Positions 8,822 to 17,314 of a DNA stretch of 64,000 nt are shown piece by piece. Below the pieces are notes generated by a model, which was not told the origin of the DNA, made no database searches, and was given only the letters and a program-made list of their open reading frames with translations. The DNA lies in the NCBI RefSeq assembly GCF_000332095.2, contig NZ_KI913949.1:1148291-1212290 (forward strand). Direction: 5' to 3'. Within the stretch, counting starts at the first letter, position 1, and every line of letters starts with the position of its first letter. A program made the position numbers and the translations under genes. Source of the stretch: Leptolyngbya sp. PCC 6406. GTDB taxonomy: Bacteria; Cyanobacteriota; Cyanobacteriia; Phormidesmidales; Phormidesmidaceae.

Positions 8822-9109
8822 ATGGCAAGCAACGAGCCTCCCCCCACCTATAGCCAGGGCACCCTCTCGGAGCGCGAGTTGCAGATTGTTGAGTTGGTCG
8901 CCGCTGGACTCACCAACCAAGAAATTTCCGCAAAGTTAGAAATCAGCAAACGGACTGTCGATAACCATATCAGCAACATTCTGACCAAAACCGCCACCGT
9001 CAACCGGGTGGCGCTGGTGCGCTGGGCATTGCGCTGGGGTAAGGTCTGCATCAATGATGTAAACTGCTGTGCTCTGCCCGAACTCGATCCCAGCACCGAA
9101 AACCCCTAG
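8822..9109 (+). CDS. pedR: Small LuxR-type regulator, PedR-like
   Basis: 95 residues, almost entirely a GerE/LuxR helix-turn-helix domain: LSERELQIVELVAAGLTNQE, then ISKRTVDNHISN as the recognition region (about 41-52). No receiver domain is present. The C-terminal KVCINDVNCCALPE has Cys76, Cys82 and Cys83. PedR (Ssl0564 in Synechocystis) is a small LuxR-type regulator that responds to photosynthetic electron flow through a C-terminal cysteine and thioredoxin; size, HTH and Cys cluster fit. Start ATG 8822; AT-rich TAAAAT/TATATA stretches lie just upstream. Assignment by recognition of the family. Confidence 0.72.
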   Translation: MASNEPPPTYSQGTLSERELQIVELVAAGLTNQEISAKLEISKRTVDNHISNILTKTATVNRVALVRWALRWGKVCINDVNCCALPELDPSTENP

Positions 9110-9171
9110 GGGTTGTCCTGAATCCGGTGTCCATGGCAACAGCGAAGGGCGGCTACTGATGACGATGATCC

Positions 9172-9612
9172 ATGACTATGGCTAACGAAAAGTCGGCTAA
9201 CGACAAGTCCACCCCACCATCGCCAGAGGCGGTTCTCCCCAGGGCCGCCGCCCCCTCTAGCAATACCGCCCCTTTCCCCGATTGCGCCAGCGCCGAAGAG
9301 GCCAGTCCCCCAGCAGTTCTAGGGGAGCCCCAAGAGACCCCCAAAAAAATTGAATATCGCCTTTGTAGCTTACGCCTACCCCTAGCGGTATATCGAGAGG
9401 TGGCCGCTCATCTGCGCCAGATTGAGGGTGTCGAAACCGGACTGGTGCCCCAAACCTCCCAGCAGTTTGACTACCTCCAAAGCCAGGTGGGGGGTCTGTG
9501 GATTCGCTACGCCGAGGCCGCCGCTGACCACTGTCAACCCCAGATAGAAACTGTTTTGGCCTATTATGGCGATCGCTATGGCCAGTGGGAGAACCTGACA
9601 ACAAAGGTATGA
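9172..9612 (+). CDS. Conserved cyanobacterial hypothetical protein
   Basis: 146 residues. The first 60 are Ala/Ser/Pro-rich and probably disordered; residues 61-146 are a compact domain ([20 protein letters not shown] ... WENLTTKV) with the look of an alpha/beta fold. The stop TGA overlaps the ATG of hisS (ATGA at 9609-9612), so translational coupling with hisS is likely. Start ATG 9172 or 9178. No known function. Confidence 0.6.
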   Translation: MTMANEKSANDKSTPPSPEAVLPRAAAPSSNTAPFPDCASAEEASPPAVLGEPQETPKKIEYRLCSLRLPLAVYREVAAHLRQIEGVETGLVPQTSQQFDYLQSQVGGLWIRYAEAAADHCQPQIETVLAYYGDRYGQWENLTTKV

Positions 9613-10895
9613 CAACGATTCAGGCGCTACGGGGTACAAGGGATATTCTGCCGGAGGAAACACCCCTTTGGCAGTGGGTAGAAACGGTGGCCCGCGACAG
9701 TTTGCAGCGTGCTGCCTATCGGGAGATTCGCCCACCCCTGATTGAGCAGACTGACCTTTTTGCCCGAGGCATCGGCGAGGCTACCGATGTGGTGGGCAAA
9801 GAGATGTACACCTTTGAAGACCGGGGGCAGCGCTCTATTACCCTGCGGCCAGAAATTACGGCGGGGCTGGTGCGATCGCTAATTGAGCACAAGCTCACAG
9901 CCCAGGGGGGTGTGCAGCGTCTTTGGCACATCGGCCCCGCCTTTCGCTATGAGCGGCCCCAAGCGGGACGCCAGCGCCAGTTTCACCAACTGGATGTGGA
10001 GCTGATCGGCAGTCGCGACCCCCGCGCCGATGCGGAGGTGATCGCCCTTGCCCATAGCCTGCTGCAAACCTTGGGTCTCCAATCCTTGACCATGGATTTG
10101 AACTCCGTGGGCGATCGCCATGATCGCCAGCGCTACCGAGAGGCCCTGGTCGACTTCCTCACACCCTACCGTGCAGACCTAGACGCCGACTCCCAAGACC
10201 GCCTAGAGCGTAACCCCCTACGCATTCTGGACAGTAAGGACGAAACCACCCAAGCCATCGTTCAAACGGCTCCTAGTCTGGGGGATTACCTCAGCGATGA
10301 CTCTCAGCGCCACTTTGAGCGAGTACAGCAGTTCCTCACCAATCTGGCCATTCCCTATCAGCTCAACCCCCGACTGGTGCGCGGCCTAGACTACTATACC
10401 CACACCGCCTTCGAGATTCAGTCCGCTGATCTGGGAGCCCAGGCTACGGTGTGCGGGGGCGGTCGCTACGATGGCCTTGTAGCCCAACTGGGGGGACCAG
10501 ATGCCCCCGCTATTGGCTGGGCGATTGGCCTAGAGCGCCTCACGCTGTTGCTGAAGCAACTCCAAAATGCCCCCGCAACCTCGATGGATGTCTATGTGGT
10601 CTCCCGAGGGGAGGCCGCTGAAGCCGCTGCCCTGCGCCTCGCCCACGGTCTACGTCAGGCGGGCTTGGCGGTGGAAATGGACCTCAGCGGAGCCGCCTTT
10701 GGCAAGCAATTTAAGCGGGCCGATCGCAGTGGTGCTGCCGTCTGTCTCATTCTCGGAGATGAGGAGGCGACCCAGGGAACGGTGCAGGTGAAGTGGTTGG
10801 CAACGGGGGAGCAGGCAGCCCAGTCCCAAGGGGATCTCTTGGCGAATGTGGATGGGTTGCGATCGCAAATCCTTACTGCTCAGCAGCCCCAATGA
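9609..10895 (+). CDS. hisS: Histidyl-tRNA synthetase
   Basis: 428 residues from ATG 9609, class II aminoacyl-tRNA synthetase charging tRNA-His. Visible: [10 protein letters not shown] at the N-terminus, class II motif 2 with [19 protein letters not shown], the histidine-binding signature [11 protein letters not shown], motif 3 with GWAIGLERL, and a C-terminal anticodon-binding domain ([15 protein letters not shown] ...). I chose 9609 over an upstream ATG at 9585 because [12 protein letters not shown] is the conserved start and it overlaps the upstream stop by ATGA. Length is normal. A clear terminator follows. Confidence 0.95.
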   Translation: MTTIQALRGTRDILPEETPLWQWVETVARDSLQRAAYREIRPPLIEQTDLFARGIGEATDVVGKEMYTFEDRGQRSITLRPEITAGLVRSLIEHKLTAQGGVQRLWHIGPAFRYERPQAGRQRQFHQLDVELIGSRDPRADAEVIALAHSLLQTLGLQSLTMDLNSVGDRHDRQRYREALVDFLTPYRADLDADSQDRLERNPLRILDSKDETTQAIVQTAPSLGDYLSDDSQRHFERVQQFLTNLAIPYQLNPRLVRGLDYYTHTAFEIQSADLGAQATVCGGGRYDGLVAQLGGPDAPAIGWAIGLERLTLLLKQLQNAPATSMDVYVVSRGEAAEAAALRLAHGLRQAGLAVEMDLSGAAFGKQFKRADRSGAAVCLILGDEEATQGTVQVKWLATGEQAAQSQGDLLANVDGLRSQILTAQQPQ

Positions 10896-10902
10896 AGAAT
10901 CT

Positions 10903-10933
10903 AAATGCCGCTTCCACCCTGGGAGCGGCATTT
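10903..10933 (+). terminator. hisS: Stem-loop terminator after hisS
   Basis: AAATGCCGCT (10903-10912) pairs with AGCGGCATTT (10924-10933) around an 11-nt loop, 8 bp after the hisS stop. Only a short T-run follows, but position and stability fit intrinsic termination. Confidence 0.75.
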
Positions 10934-10989
10934 AAGGTGAGGACCAACAGGGGGAGGGATTTACATTGCCGTATTTGCGCCGCCCAGTA

Positions 10990-11361
10990 CTAAGCTTTGC
11001 TGCGGAGGAGCTGTTTGACGGTCTCCAACATTTCATCTGGGCGGAAGGGTTTAGCAATATAGGCATCGGCCCCTTGCTTCATGCCCCAATAGCGATCAAA
11101 CTCCTCACCCTTAGAGGAGCAAATTACCACTGGCACATCTTGGGTGCCGGGATTATTTTTGATCCAACGACAAAGTTCATAACCGTTCATATTGGGCATA
11201 ACGATATCCAGAACTACGAGGTCTGGGGTAGTGGCTGCCAGTTTCTTCTGGGCCTCAATCCCGTCCTTGGCCTCTAGGATTGTCATTCCCGCTTGAATTA
11301 GCAGACCGGCCACCATCTCCCGTAGGGCTGAACTGTCATCCACAATCAGGATAGTGCTCAT
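10990..11361 (-). CDS. CheY-like single-domain response regulator (PilH-type)
   Basis: 123 residues, a complete receiver domain with nothing attached. Visible: acidic pocket ILIVDDSS, phosphoacceptor Asp in LVVLDIVMPNMNGYEL (about residue 52), the Ser switch residue in VVICSSKGEE, and Lys in DAYIAKPF. Such stand-alone receivers act in pilus motility/phototaxis or chemotaxis phosphorelays in cyanobacteria (PilG/PilH, PixH). The sequence is PilH-like, but no pil or che gene is beside it, so the pathway is not shown. Monocistronic, convergent with hisS. Confidence 0.85.
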   Translation of the reverse strand: MSTILIVDDSSALREMVAGLLIQAGMTILEAKDGIEAQKKLAATTPDLVVLDIVMPNMNGYELCRWIKNNPGTQDVPVVICSSKGEEFDRYWGMKQGADAYIAKPFRPDEMLETVKQLLRSKA

Positions 11362-11479
11362 GGTGTTGACCTGCGGCTCCGATACGCTCCCTTTGCTTCA
11401 ATACCTTACGGCATCGTCTCTGTATTATGGCGAAATTCTGGTAGGCAATCACCCCCTTGACAAAAACCGCTGATATTCA

Positions 11480-12694
11480 TTAGCGCTCAAGGCAATCCAG
11501 CACCGTTTTGGGGGTGAGCTTGTTTTTGAACCACACCACCCGCGCCGAGACCTGACTCAAATTCACCCCTGCCTTGTCTAAACTCAGGCGCTCCGAAATG
11601 GCCAAAATCAAGTCATCCCGTGCCGCCAGATGAACCTGAGCAAATTTTTTCCGTAAATACTCAGGTCGCCAGTAGCCGACAATCTCCAACAAAAAGGTGC
11701 GGCCATCAGGATGTACCAGGCGGAAGTCAGGAATCATGACGCTGCCGGGAATGGGAATCAGGTCTACCTCCCGCTCTAACTGCCAAGGGGTACTTTGGGG
11801 CCAGCGATTGGCAAAGGATGCCTCCACCATGCTGTCGTAGGGCTTGCCGGGGGGATAGTGGGATACCAGGCCACAGTTCGCTGCTAGGGTGAAGCGGAGA
11901 TCGCGGATCTGATCGCTGTAGTTGTCGCGGGTTTGTAACGTGGCGGTGAGGCTCCAGCGGGTGACGTGGAGAATGGCAGGGATGAGCTTGGCCATATCCA
12001 GCCCGTAACGGGTACTGGCCTTGAAGAGGCTGGTGGGGCCGTCAATGGTGACAGTGAAGCCGTGGTCTGCATCCCCCTCGATGTAGGCCATGAGGCGAAA
12101 CAGCTTCAGATAGCGGAACATCAGCTTGTATTCGCCAGGATCATTGCGGTGGACATTTAGCACCACCTGGCTCGCTTTGTAGAAAATGCCCTGGACCTGG
12201 GACAAGTTGTAGCGGTGTAGCAAGGCTTCGGGGGTAGGGGCTTCAAAGGCGGTGAGGATGTGGTTTTCCTTAAGGTCAGCGTAGAGGCCCTGGCGCACCT
12301 GTTCTGGGGTAATTTCCTGCTCTAGTTCTTGCCCGAGGTGGCGGGCTAGGTGGGCCAGGTGCTGCTGGGTGGCTTCGGGACTGGGAACCGTCTGACTTGC
12401 GATCGCAAATACTCGTTCCCGCAGCATCTCAGGCTCTAGGGGACTCACCGCCTCAAAGGTGCTGAAGCTGGAGCGCAGAATATGGGCCAGCCCCCGCTTG
12501 ACCCGATAGTCGGTGTCATCCCCCTCCAGACTCTGGAGTTGTTCATTTAGATCCCCCTGGGTCCGTCCTTGGTGGGCCTGGAATAGGTCAATCAGGGTAG
12601 TTGCGATCGCAAGATTCTCCCCCACGATCTGCAAACGCTTGGGGTAGATAGATTCGCCTTGGGGGCGGTGAATCAGGAGGTCAGAGGGTAACGT
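11480..12694 (-). CDS. DUF790 / Bax1-like nuclease, no standard start codon
   Basis: A TTG-initiated frame at 12634 gives 384 residues of a DUF790 protein. The family includes archaeal Bax1, an endonuclease partner of the XPB helicase. Homologous sequence continues in frame upstream: LPSDLLIHRPQGESIYPKR is encoded before 12634, and family members usually start MLPSDLL. Here the codon in the Met position (12692-12694) is ACG, and no ATG, GTG or TTG occurs upstream before the frame enters repeat DNA. The gene therefore starts at ACG, starts at TTG 12634 as a shortened protein, or is inactivated. The C-terminal half (PDFRLVHPDGRTFLLEIVGYWRPEYLRKK) carries PD-(D/E)XK-nuclease-like residues. No XPB-like helicase is nearby. 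Confidence 0.7.
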   Translation of the reverse strand, partial: TLPSDLLIHRPQGESIYPKRLQIVGENLAIATTLIDLFQAHQGRTQGDLNEQLQSLEGDDTDYRVKRGLAHILRSSFSTFEAVSPLEPEMLRERVFAIASQTVPSPEATQQHLAHLARHLGQELEQEITPEQVRQGLYADLKENHILTAFEAPTPEALLHRYNLSQVQGIFYKASQVVLNVHRNDPGEYKLMFRYLKLFRLMAYIEGDADHGFTVTIDGPTSLFKASTRYGLDMAKLIPAILHVTRWSLTATLQTRDNYSDQIRDLRFTLAANCGLVSHYPPGKPYDSMVEASFANRWPQSTPWQLEREVDLIPIPGSVMIPDFRLVHPDGRTFLLEIVGYWRPEYLRKKFAQVHLAARDDLILAISERLSLDKAGVNLSQVSARVVWFKNKLTPKTVLDCLER

Positions 12695-13041
12695 AGGCGG
12701 TCTCCGGGGGTGTGAGGGTGTGAGGTATTGGGGTATTGGGGTTATTCCCGTAGGGGCAATCCCTTGTGGTTGCCCTTGTTGCCGGGTGACCGGTATTGGG
12801 GTGGGTAGGGGCGCGATTTCCGCGCCCAGTGCAGAATGTGTCTGTAGGAGCGGGTTTAGCTCGTATTGGCTGGGATATCCAGAATGGGAGGTTCAAAACC
12901 CGCCCTACCCCGTACCGGGTAATCCAGTAATGGTATGCACCCGTAGGGTCGCGGGGCTTCGCGCCCAAGGCAGGGGGTGACAGGAATGGGGATCCCGTGG
13001 GTTCGGATTGGCGGGGAAATTCTAGCCGGTGCTTAGCCTCT
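12695..13041. repeat. Intergenic repeat region
   Basis: Noncoding. Short GTATTGGGG units at 12723-12800 are followed by a segment (about 12845-12925) with GCGGGTTTAGCTCGTATTGG and TCAAAACCCGCCCTACCC. The same segment occurs inverted at about 20170-20262. The left end abuts the DUF790 gene where its start codon should be. Confidence 0.6.
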
Positions 13042-13833
13042 CTACCAGGGTAGGGGACTGCCGTCCCAAGAGAAAAACTCGCCGCTATTGGTTTCCGTGA
13101 GGCTGTCGATCACTGCCATTAGTTGCTGGGCCGTGCGGGCTGGGGGAAACAGCTTCTCTGGGGGGACGGTGCGGTGAAAAGGGGCCGAGAGGCGGGTAGC
13201 GGTGGTACCGGGATGGAGGGCCGCGACGATGGTATGGGGGCTCTTGCGGTGGTATTCAATGGCGATGGTTTTCAGGAACATATTGAGGGCTGCCTTAGAG
13301 GCGCGGTAACCGTACCAGCCGCCGAGATGATTGTCACTAATGCTGCCAATCTTGGCGGAGATGGTGGTGAAGACACTGGCGGAACTGGTCTTGAGCAGGG
13401 GCAGCAGATATTTGGCCAGCAGCACCGTGGGAATACTGTTCACCTGGAAATACCGGAGCAGATGGTCGGCATTGATCTGGCGTAGGCTTTTCTCCGGTTG
13501 AATAGTGGCGGAGTGGAGAAAGCCGACACAGTTGATGACCAGATCAAGGCAATCGCTGCGGGTTTGTAGTTGGGCCGTCATCGCTGCAATTTGCTCCTCA
13601 TCCGTGGCATCTAGGGGTAGGCACACCAGTTGGGGGTGATCTGCCAGCGCCAGTAGCCCACCCGCCGTCTCGATTTGACGATAGGTGCCATAGACCCGCT
13701 CCACCCGAGGATCCACCAGCAGGTGCTTGACAAAACCCAGACCAATGCCCTGGCTTGCCCCCACTACGAGAGCATGTCCATTGTGCAACCTTGCCCCAAA
13801 CTTGGCCCCAAAGGTATCATCAGCGGTCATCAT
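13042..13833 (-). CDS. Short-chain dehydrogenase/reductase (C-factor/CsgA-like)
   Basis: 263 residues with the Rossmann nucleotide loop GASQGIGLGF (about 27-36), a central NxxG-like VINCVGFLHSA, catalytic Tyr and Lys in GYRASKAALNMF and a Ser-rich strand TISAKIGSISDN before them. Classical SDR NAD(P)H-dependent oxidoreductase, cytosolic, substrate unknown; the sequence is of the CsgA-like group. It overlaps the upstream arsR-type gene by 4 bp (ATGA) and so forms an operon with it. Divergent from an Old Yellow Enzyme, suggesting a common role in handling reactive carbonyls or electrophiles (inference). Confidence 0.8.
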   Translation of the reverse strand: MMTADDTFGAKFGARLHNGHALVVGASQGIGLGFVKHLLVDPRVERVYGTYRQIETAGGLLALADHPQLVCLPLDATDEEQIAAMTAQLQTRSDCLDLVINCVGFLHSATIQPEKSLRQINADHLLRYFQVNSIPTVLLAKYLLPLLKTSSASVFTTISAKIGSISDNHLGGWYGYRASKAALNMFLKTIAIEYHRKSPHTIVAALHPGTTATRLSAPFHRTVPPEKLFPPARTAQQLMAVIDSLTETNSGEFFSWDGSPLPW

Positions 13834-14147
13834 GACGGTGTCGTCTCCTTCGCGGATTGCAGTATGGTCGCCAGCAGACCGGGAAAACGGGCCTCTAGCT
13901 CCTCCCGACGCAAGGAGTTCAGATGTTGGGTGCCCTGTTTGCGGCAGTAGACCACCCCCGCCTCCCGCAGAATTTTGAAATGGTGGGAGAGGGTGGATTT
14001 AGCCACGGGTGCCGCGATCGCGGCACAACACAACTCTCCCTCAGCGGCAAGGCGGGTAACGATGGCAAGGCGCACGGAATCCCCGAGGGCATACAGCACA
14101 CCTTCCAGAGTGATCTCCGTGATGTCTGGGTGATAAATCGGTCGCAT
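13830..14147 (-). CDS. ArsR-family transcriptional regulator
   Basis: 105 residues, a winged helix-turn-helix: GDSVRLAIVTRLAAEGELCC, then AKSTLSHHFKILREAGVVY as recognition helix and wing start. A CC pair lies in the first HTH helix (ELCCAAI), a possible sensing site in ArsR-type repressors; other cysteines are few (YCRKQGT). First gene of a two-gene operon with the SDR (4-bp overlap) and divergent from the OYE gene. An inverted repeat in the shared promoter is a likely operator. Ligand unknown; electrophile/quinone or metal sensing are both possible. Confidence 0.85.
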   Translation of the reverse strand: MRPIYHPDITEITLEGVLYALGDSVRLAIVTRLAAEGELCCAAIAAPVAKSTLSHHFKILREAGVVYCRKQGTQHLNSLRREELEARFPGLLATILQSAKETTPS

Positions 14148-14180
14148 GGTTGCATTATCCCACAGGACAGACTATCGTCT

Positions 14181-14205
14181 AATTGTTCGACTAAATTGAA
14201 CTATT
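14181..14205. promoter_or_regulatory. Probable ArsR-type operator in divergent promoter
   Basis: AATTGTTC (14181-14188) and GAACTATT (14198-14205) form an AATNGTTC-N9-GAACNATT dyad. It lies in the 72-bp gap between the regulator and the OYE gene, 15 bp before the OYE ATG. Position and symmetry fit a site where the ArsR-type protein represses both operons. Confidence 0.6.
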
Positions 14206-14219
14206 GAATTTAGCACCCC

Positions 14220-15329
14220 ATGGCTACAACACCTGAACCCAATCTCTTTACTCCGGTGCAACTGGGACGCTACACACTGCCCAACCGCATCATCATGGCT
14301 CCCCTGACCCGTAACCGGGCCGGGGCCGGGAATATACCGCTAGATCTCCACGCCACCTACTATCAACAGCGAGCCTCCGCTGGGCTGATCATCACCGAGG
14401 CCACCCAGGTCTCTCCCCAGGGCGTTGGCTATCCCGCGACCCCCGGCATCCACAACCCAGAGCAGGTAGAAGCGTGGCGCAAAGTGACGACGGCAGTGCA
14501 CCAAGCCGGAGGACTGATCTTTCTGCAACTGTGGCATGTGGGGCGCGTATCCCATCCCTCCTTTCATGGGGGTGAGTTACCCGTAGCCCCCAGCGCCATC
14601 GCCCCTGCTGGGGAAGCCATGACCTACGCGGGGATGCAACCCTTTGTCACCCCCCGAGCTTTAGCACTAGACGAAATTCCTGGCATCATCGACCAGTACC
14701 GCCAGGGGGCCAAGAATGCTTTAGCAGCGGGCTTTGATGGTATCGAAGTACACGGGGCCAATGGCTATCTACTGGATCAGTTTTTGCGGGATGGCAGTAA
14801 CCATCGCACCGATGCCTACGGTGGTCCGGTGGAAAATCGAGCTCGTCTGCTTCTGGAGGTAACCCAGGCAGTCGTGGAGGTCTGGAGCCGCGATCGCGTC
14901 GGGGTTCGACTCTCCCCCAGCAGTACCTTTAACGACATGGCCGACAGCGATCCTCGGGCCACCTTTGGCTATGCGATTCAGGCGCTAGATGCCCTAGATC
15001 TAGCCTACCTACACCTGCTGGATCCCAGTGAAGCCGACCTCCGCCACGGCGGCACTCCCGTTCCCAGCAAGGACTTTCGGCCCCTCTATTCAGGGCACCT
15101 GATGGTGAACTGGGACTACGACCAAGCCAAGGGCCACCAAGTCATCGCCGCTGGAGAGGCGGATTCTGTCTCCTACGGCAAGCTCTTTATTGCCAACCCG
15201 GATCTGCCCAAGCGCTTTGCCCTCAATGCACCGCTAACGGAACCAGACCCCAGCACCTTCTATGGCGGCGATGAGCATGGATATACCGATTATCCTGCCC
15301 TGAAAGATGAAGTTTTATTGACAACCTAA
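14220..15329 (+). CDS. Old Yellow Enzyme family alkene reductase (NemA-like)
   Basis: 369 residues, FMN-dependent TIM barrel that reduces activated C=C bonds with NADPH. Visible: FTPVQLGRYTLPNRIIMAPLTRNRA at the N-terminus, QLWHVGRVSHPSF, the substrate-binding HGANGYLLDQFLRDGSNHRTD-type stretch (His and Asn present), and ENRARLLLEV; a C-terminal FMN phosphate loop follows. Length is typical. It starts 15 bp after the dyad that probably binds the divergent ArsR-type regulator, so induction by electrophiles is likely. Confidence 0.9.
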   Translation: MATTPEPNLFTPVQLGRYTLPNRIIMAPLTRNRAGAGNIPLDLHATYYQQRASAGLIITEATQVSPQGVGYPATPGIHNPEQVEAWRKVTTAVHQAGGLIFLQLWHVGRVSHPSFHGGELPVAPSAIAPAGEAMTYAGMQPFVTPRALALDEIPGIIDQYRQGAKNALAAGFDGIEVHGANGYLLDQFLRDGSNHRTDAYGGPVENRARLLLEVTQAVVEVWSRDRVGVRLSPSSTFNDMADSDPRATFGYAIQALDALDLAYLHLLDPSEADLRHGGTPVPSKDFRPLYSGHLMVNWDYDQAKGHQVIAAGEADSVSYGKLFIANPDLPKRFALNAPLTEPDPSTFYGGDEHGYTDYPALKDEVLLTT

Positions 15330-15391
15330 ACGGCACTCTTGGATCTGAGATAAGAAGTGGAGCGAGTTTCCTCTTGGGGCAAAGCCAATCC

Positions 15392-17209
15392 ATGGTCAAT
15401 CGTTTCCTCCTATCGACAGTCCTTTGTGTCGGCGGCCTTATCGGTGGCCTCAACCTGGGGACACCGGAGGTCGCCCACGGCGCAACCCCAGCCCCAGAGG
15501 CGACCCCCCCCCCAGCAACGGTAATCGCCCAGCAGCCCAGTGGCTACACGGTAATCTACGTCAATGCCAGCGCCGGGGATGATCGCCGGGGAAATGGGAG
15601 CCAGATGCGGCCCTTTCAGACCATTACCCATGCCCTCACTATTGCCCAGCCCAATACGGTAATTGTCCTAGCGGCGGGCATCTATAGCGATCGCAGTGGG
15701 GAGCAATTTCCCATTCAACTGCGACCGGGAATCACCCTCCAGGGCAACCCCAGCCCCAACTTGGCCGAAGTGGTGATCCAGGGCACCAGCAGCTACCTCA
15801 CCCCCAGTCAGGGACTCCGTAACGTCACTTTGCTGGGGGCTGACGGGGCTGGCCTTGCCAACGTTACCGTCAACAATCCCCATCCCAACGGCCACGGCCT
15901 TTGGATTGAGGCGGGCAGCCCGGTGATTTTACAAAGTGCCTTTGTAGGCAGTGGAGCTACCGGCATTTACATTGCCGGAGCAGGCAGCCCCGTCATCCAG
16001 GGCAATTTTTTCCTGGAAAATGGCCAAGCGGGACTGGTGATTAACGGCCCCTCTTCGGCCCAGGTGCAGGGCAATATCTTTGAAAATACGGGTACAGGCA
16101 TTGTGGTGGCTCCGGCAGCGACACCCCAAATTCAGGGCAATCGTATCACCCGCAACCAGGATGGACTTGTGCTTCATGCCGACGCCCAGCCCATCCTGAG
16201 CAATAACCAAATTAGTGACAATCGTCGCAATAGCGTCTTAGACTACGCCCCTTGGCCCCAAGCCAGCCCTGGTGCTGTGCCCGTGGCCGCTGCCCCGCCT
16301 CCATCCAGCCCTGCGATAAATCTAGCGGCGACGCCCGAGGCCCCAGCCCCAATCGAGGTGGCAGCACTGCCAAACATCCCTGAGTCTGCCGCTGCCCCAA
16401 CGACCTTACGAGATCCCGCACCCGCTGCTCTCCAAGCCCCCGTGGAGGAGATTCCCATCGCTCCACGGGCAACCCGTCCCCCAGCCTCTGTGACCGTCCC
16501 CCCCCCTATCACCCCGCTGGATGCTGCAACTCAGTCCCCAACCCCCAGCAGCGGAGATGCAATTCCAGTGGAAATTGCCGTTAGCAGCCCCCCTGAGGCG
16601 GAGACTGCTGAGGTTAATACTGAGATCGCCGATCGACAGGCATCGTTGCGGGCACGCATCCAGGCCAATCGCGCCGCCCAGCAGGCAGCGGCGGTAGCCA
16701 ACGATACGGCGGTAGCCAACGATACAGTGGGGGCTGATGCCATCGAGATTGCCGTCATTCCCCCTCCAGCTTCCTCCGCTCCCGTTGCCCCTTCCGTCGG
16801 GGATCTACCGCCAGTGCCTAGTAGCGCTACCGCGCTCCTGCCCACCCCTAGCACAGCTCCCCAGGGCTCCCTGTCTAGTAACATCCTGACGGTGCCCAGT
16901 GCCAGTATTCCTGTGGGGAATGGGGGCTCTGCTCCCAGTGTTGTTCTGGGAACGCTGACCCCCGGTGGTCCGCCGCCCCCCCCCTCGCGGGCATCTTCCT
17001 TGGGCCTCTATTACCGCGTTTTTGTGGAGGCTGATGACGAGGTGGCCCGAACCCGATTGCGATCGCTGGTACCCGATACCTTCCAGGTGCGAGTGAATGG
17101 TCGATCCATGATGCAGGCCGGAGCCTTTAATACCCAGGAGGAGGCTCAGCGTACTGCTGACTGGCTAAATGCCAGTGGTTTCAGAGCCCAGGTTGAGTAC
17201 ACGCCCTAG
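15392..17209 (+). CDS. Secreted DUF1565/right-handed beta-helix protein with SPOR domain
   Basis: 605 residues from ATG 15392 (a TTG at 15374 is possible). The N-terminus VNRFLLSTVLCVGGLIGGLN is a signal peptide. Residues about 50-280 form DUF1565 plus parallel beta-helix coils with recurring units such as SPVIQGNFFLENGQAGLVI and AQVQGNIFENTGTGIVV. Then about 240 residues of Ala/Pro/Ser linker. The C-terminal about 70 residues (LGLYYRVFVEA ... SMMQAGAFNTQEEAQRTADW) are a SPOR-type peptidoglycan-binding domain. It probably sits in the periplasm on septal or lateral murein; the beta-helix could bind or cut a polysaccharide, but no catalytic residues are evident. Confidence 0.75.
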   Translation: MVNRFLLSTVLCVGGLIGGLNLGTPEVAHGATPAPEATPPPATVIAQQPSGYTVIYVNASAGDDRRGNGSQMRPFQTITHALTIAQPNTVIVLAAGIYSDRSGEQFPIQLRPGITLQGNPSPNLAEVVIQGTSSYLTPSQGLRNVTLLGADGAGLANVTVNNPHPNGHGLWIEAGSPVILQSAFVGSGATGIYIAGAGSPVIQGNFFLENGQAGLVINGPSSAQVQGNIFENTGTGIVVAPAATPQIQGNRITRNQDGLVLHADAQPILSNNQISDNRRNSVLDYAPWPQASPGAVPVAAAPPPSSPAINLAATPEAPAPIEVAALPNIPESAAAPTTLRDPAPAALQAPVEEIPIAPRATRPPASVTVPPPITPLDAATQSPTPSSGDAIPVEIAVSSPPEAETAEVNTEIADRQASLRARIQANRAAQQAAAVANDTAVANDTVGADAIEIAVIPPPASSAPVAPSVGDLPPVPSSATALLPTPSTAPQGSLSSNILTVPSASIPVGNGGSAPSVVLGTLTPGGPPPPPSRASSLGLYYRVFVEADDEVARTRLRSLVPDTFQVRVNGRSMMQAGAFNTQEEAQRTADWLNASGFRAQVEYTP

Positions 17210-17240
17210 GGACTGAGCCTAGGCTCCAAATTAATCCAAA

Positions 17241-17276
17241 TTAAAAGAGCGCGGCCCTAGGGCCGCGCTCTTTTAA
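17241..17276. terminator. Perfect bidirectional terminator palindrome
   Basis: A 36-nt perfect palindrome (arms TTAAAAGAGCGCGGCCC with TA centre) with A/T runs at both ends. It lies between the convergent beta-helix/SPOR gene and infC and can end both transcripts. Confidence 0.9.
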
Positions 17277-17314
17277 TGCAATCGAATCATGATTCGAAAA
17301 ACTTAGGTTGACAA

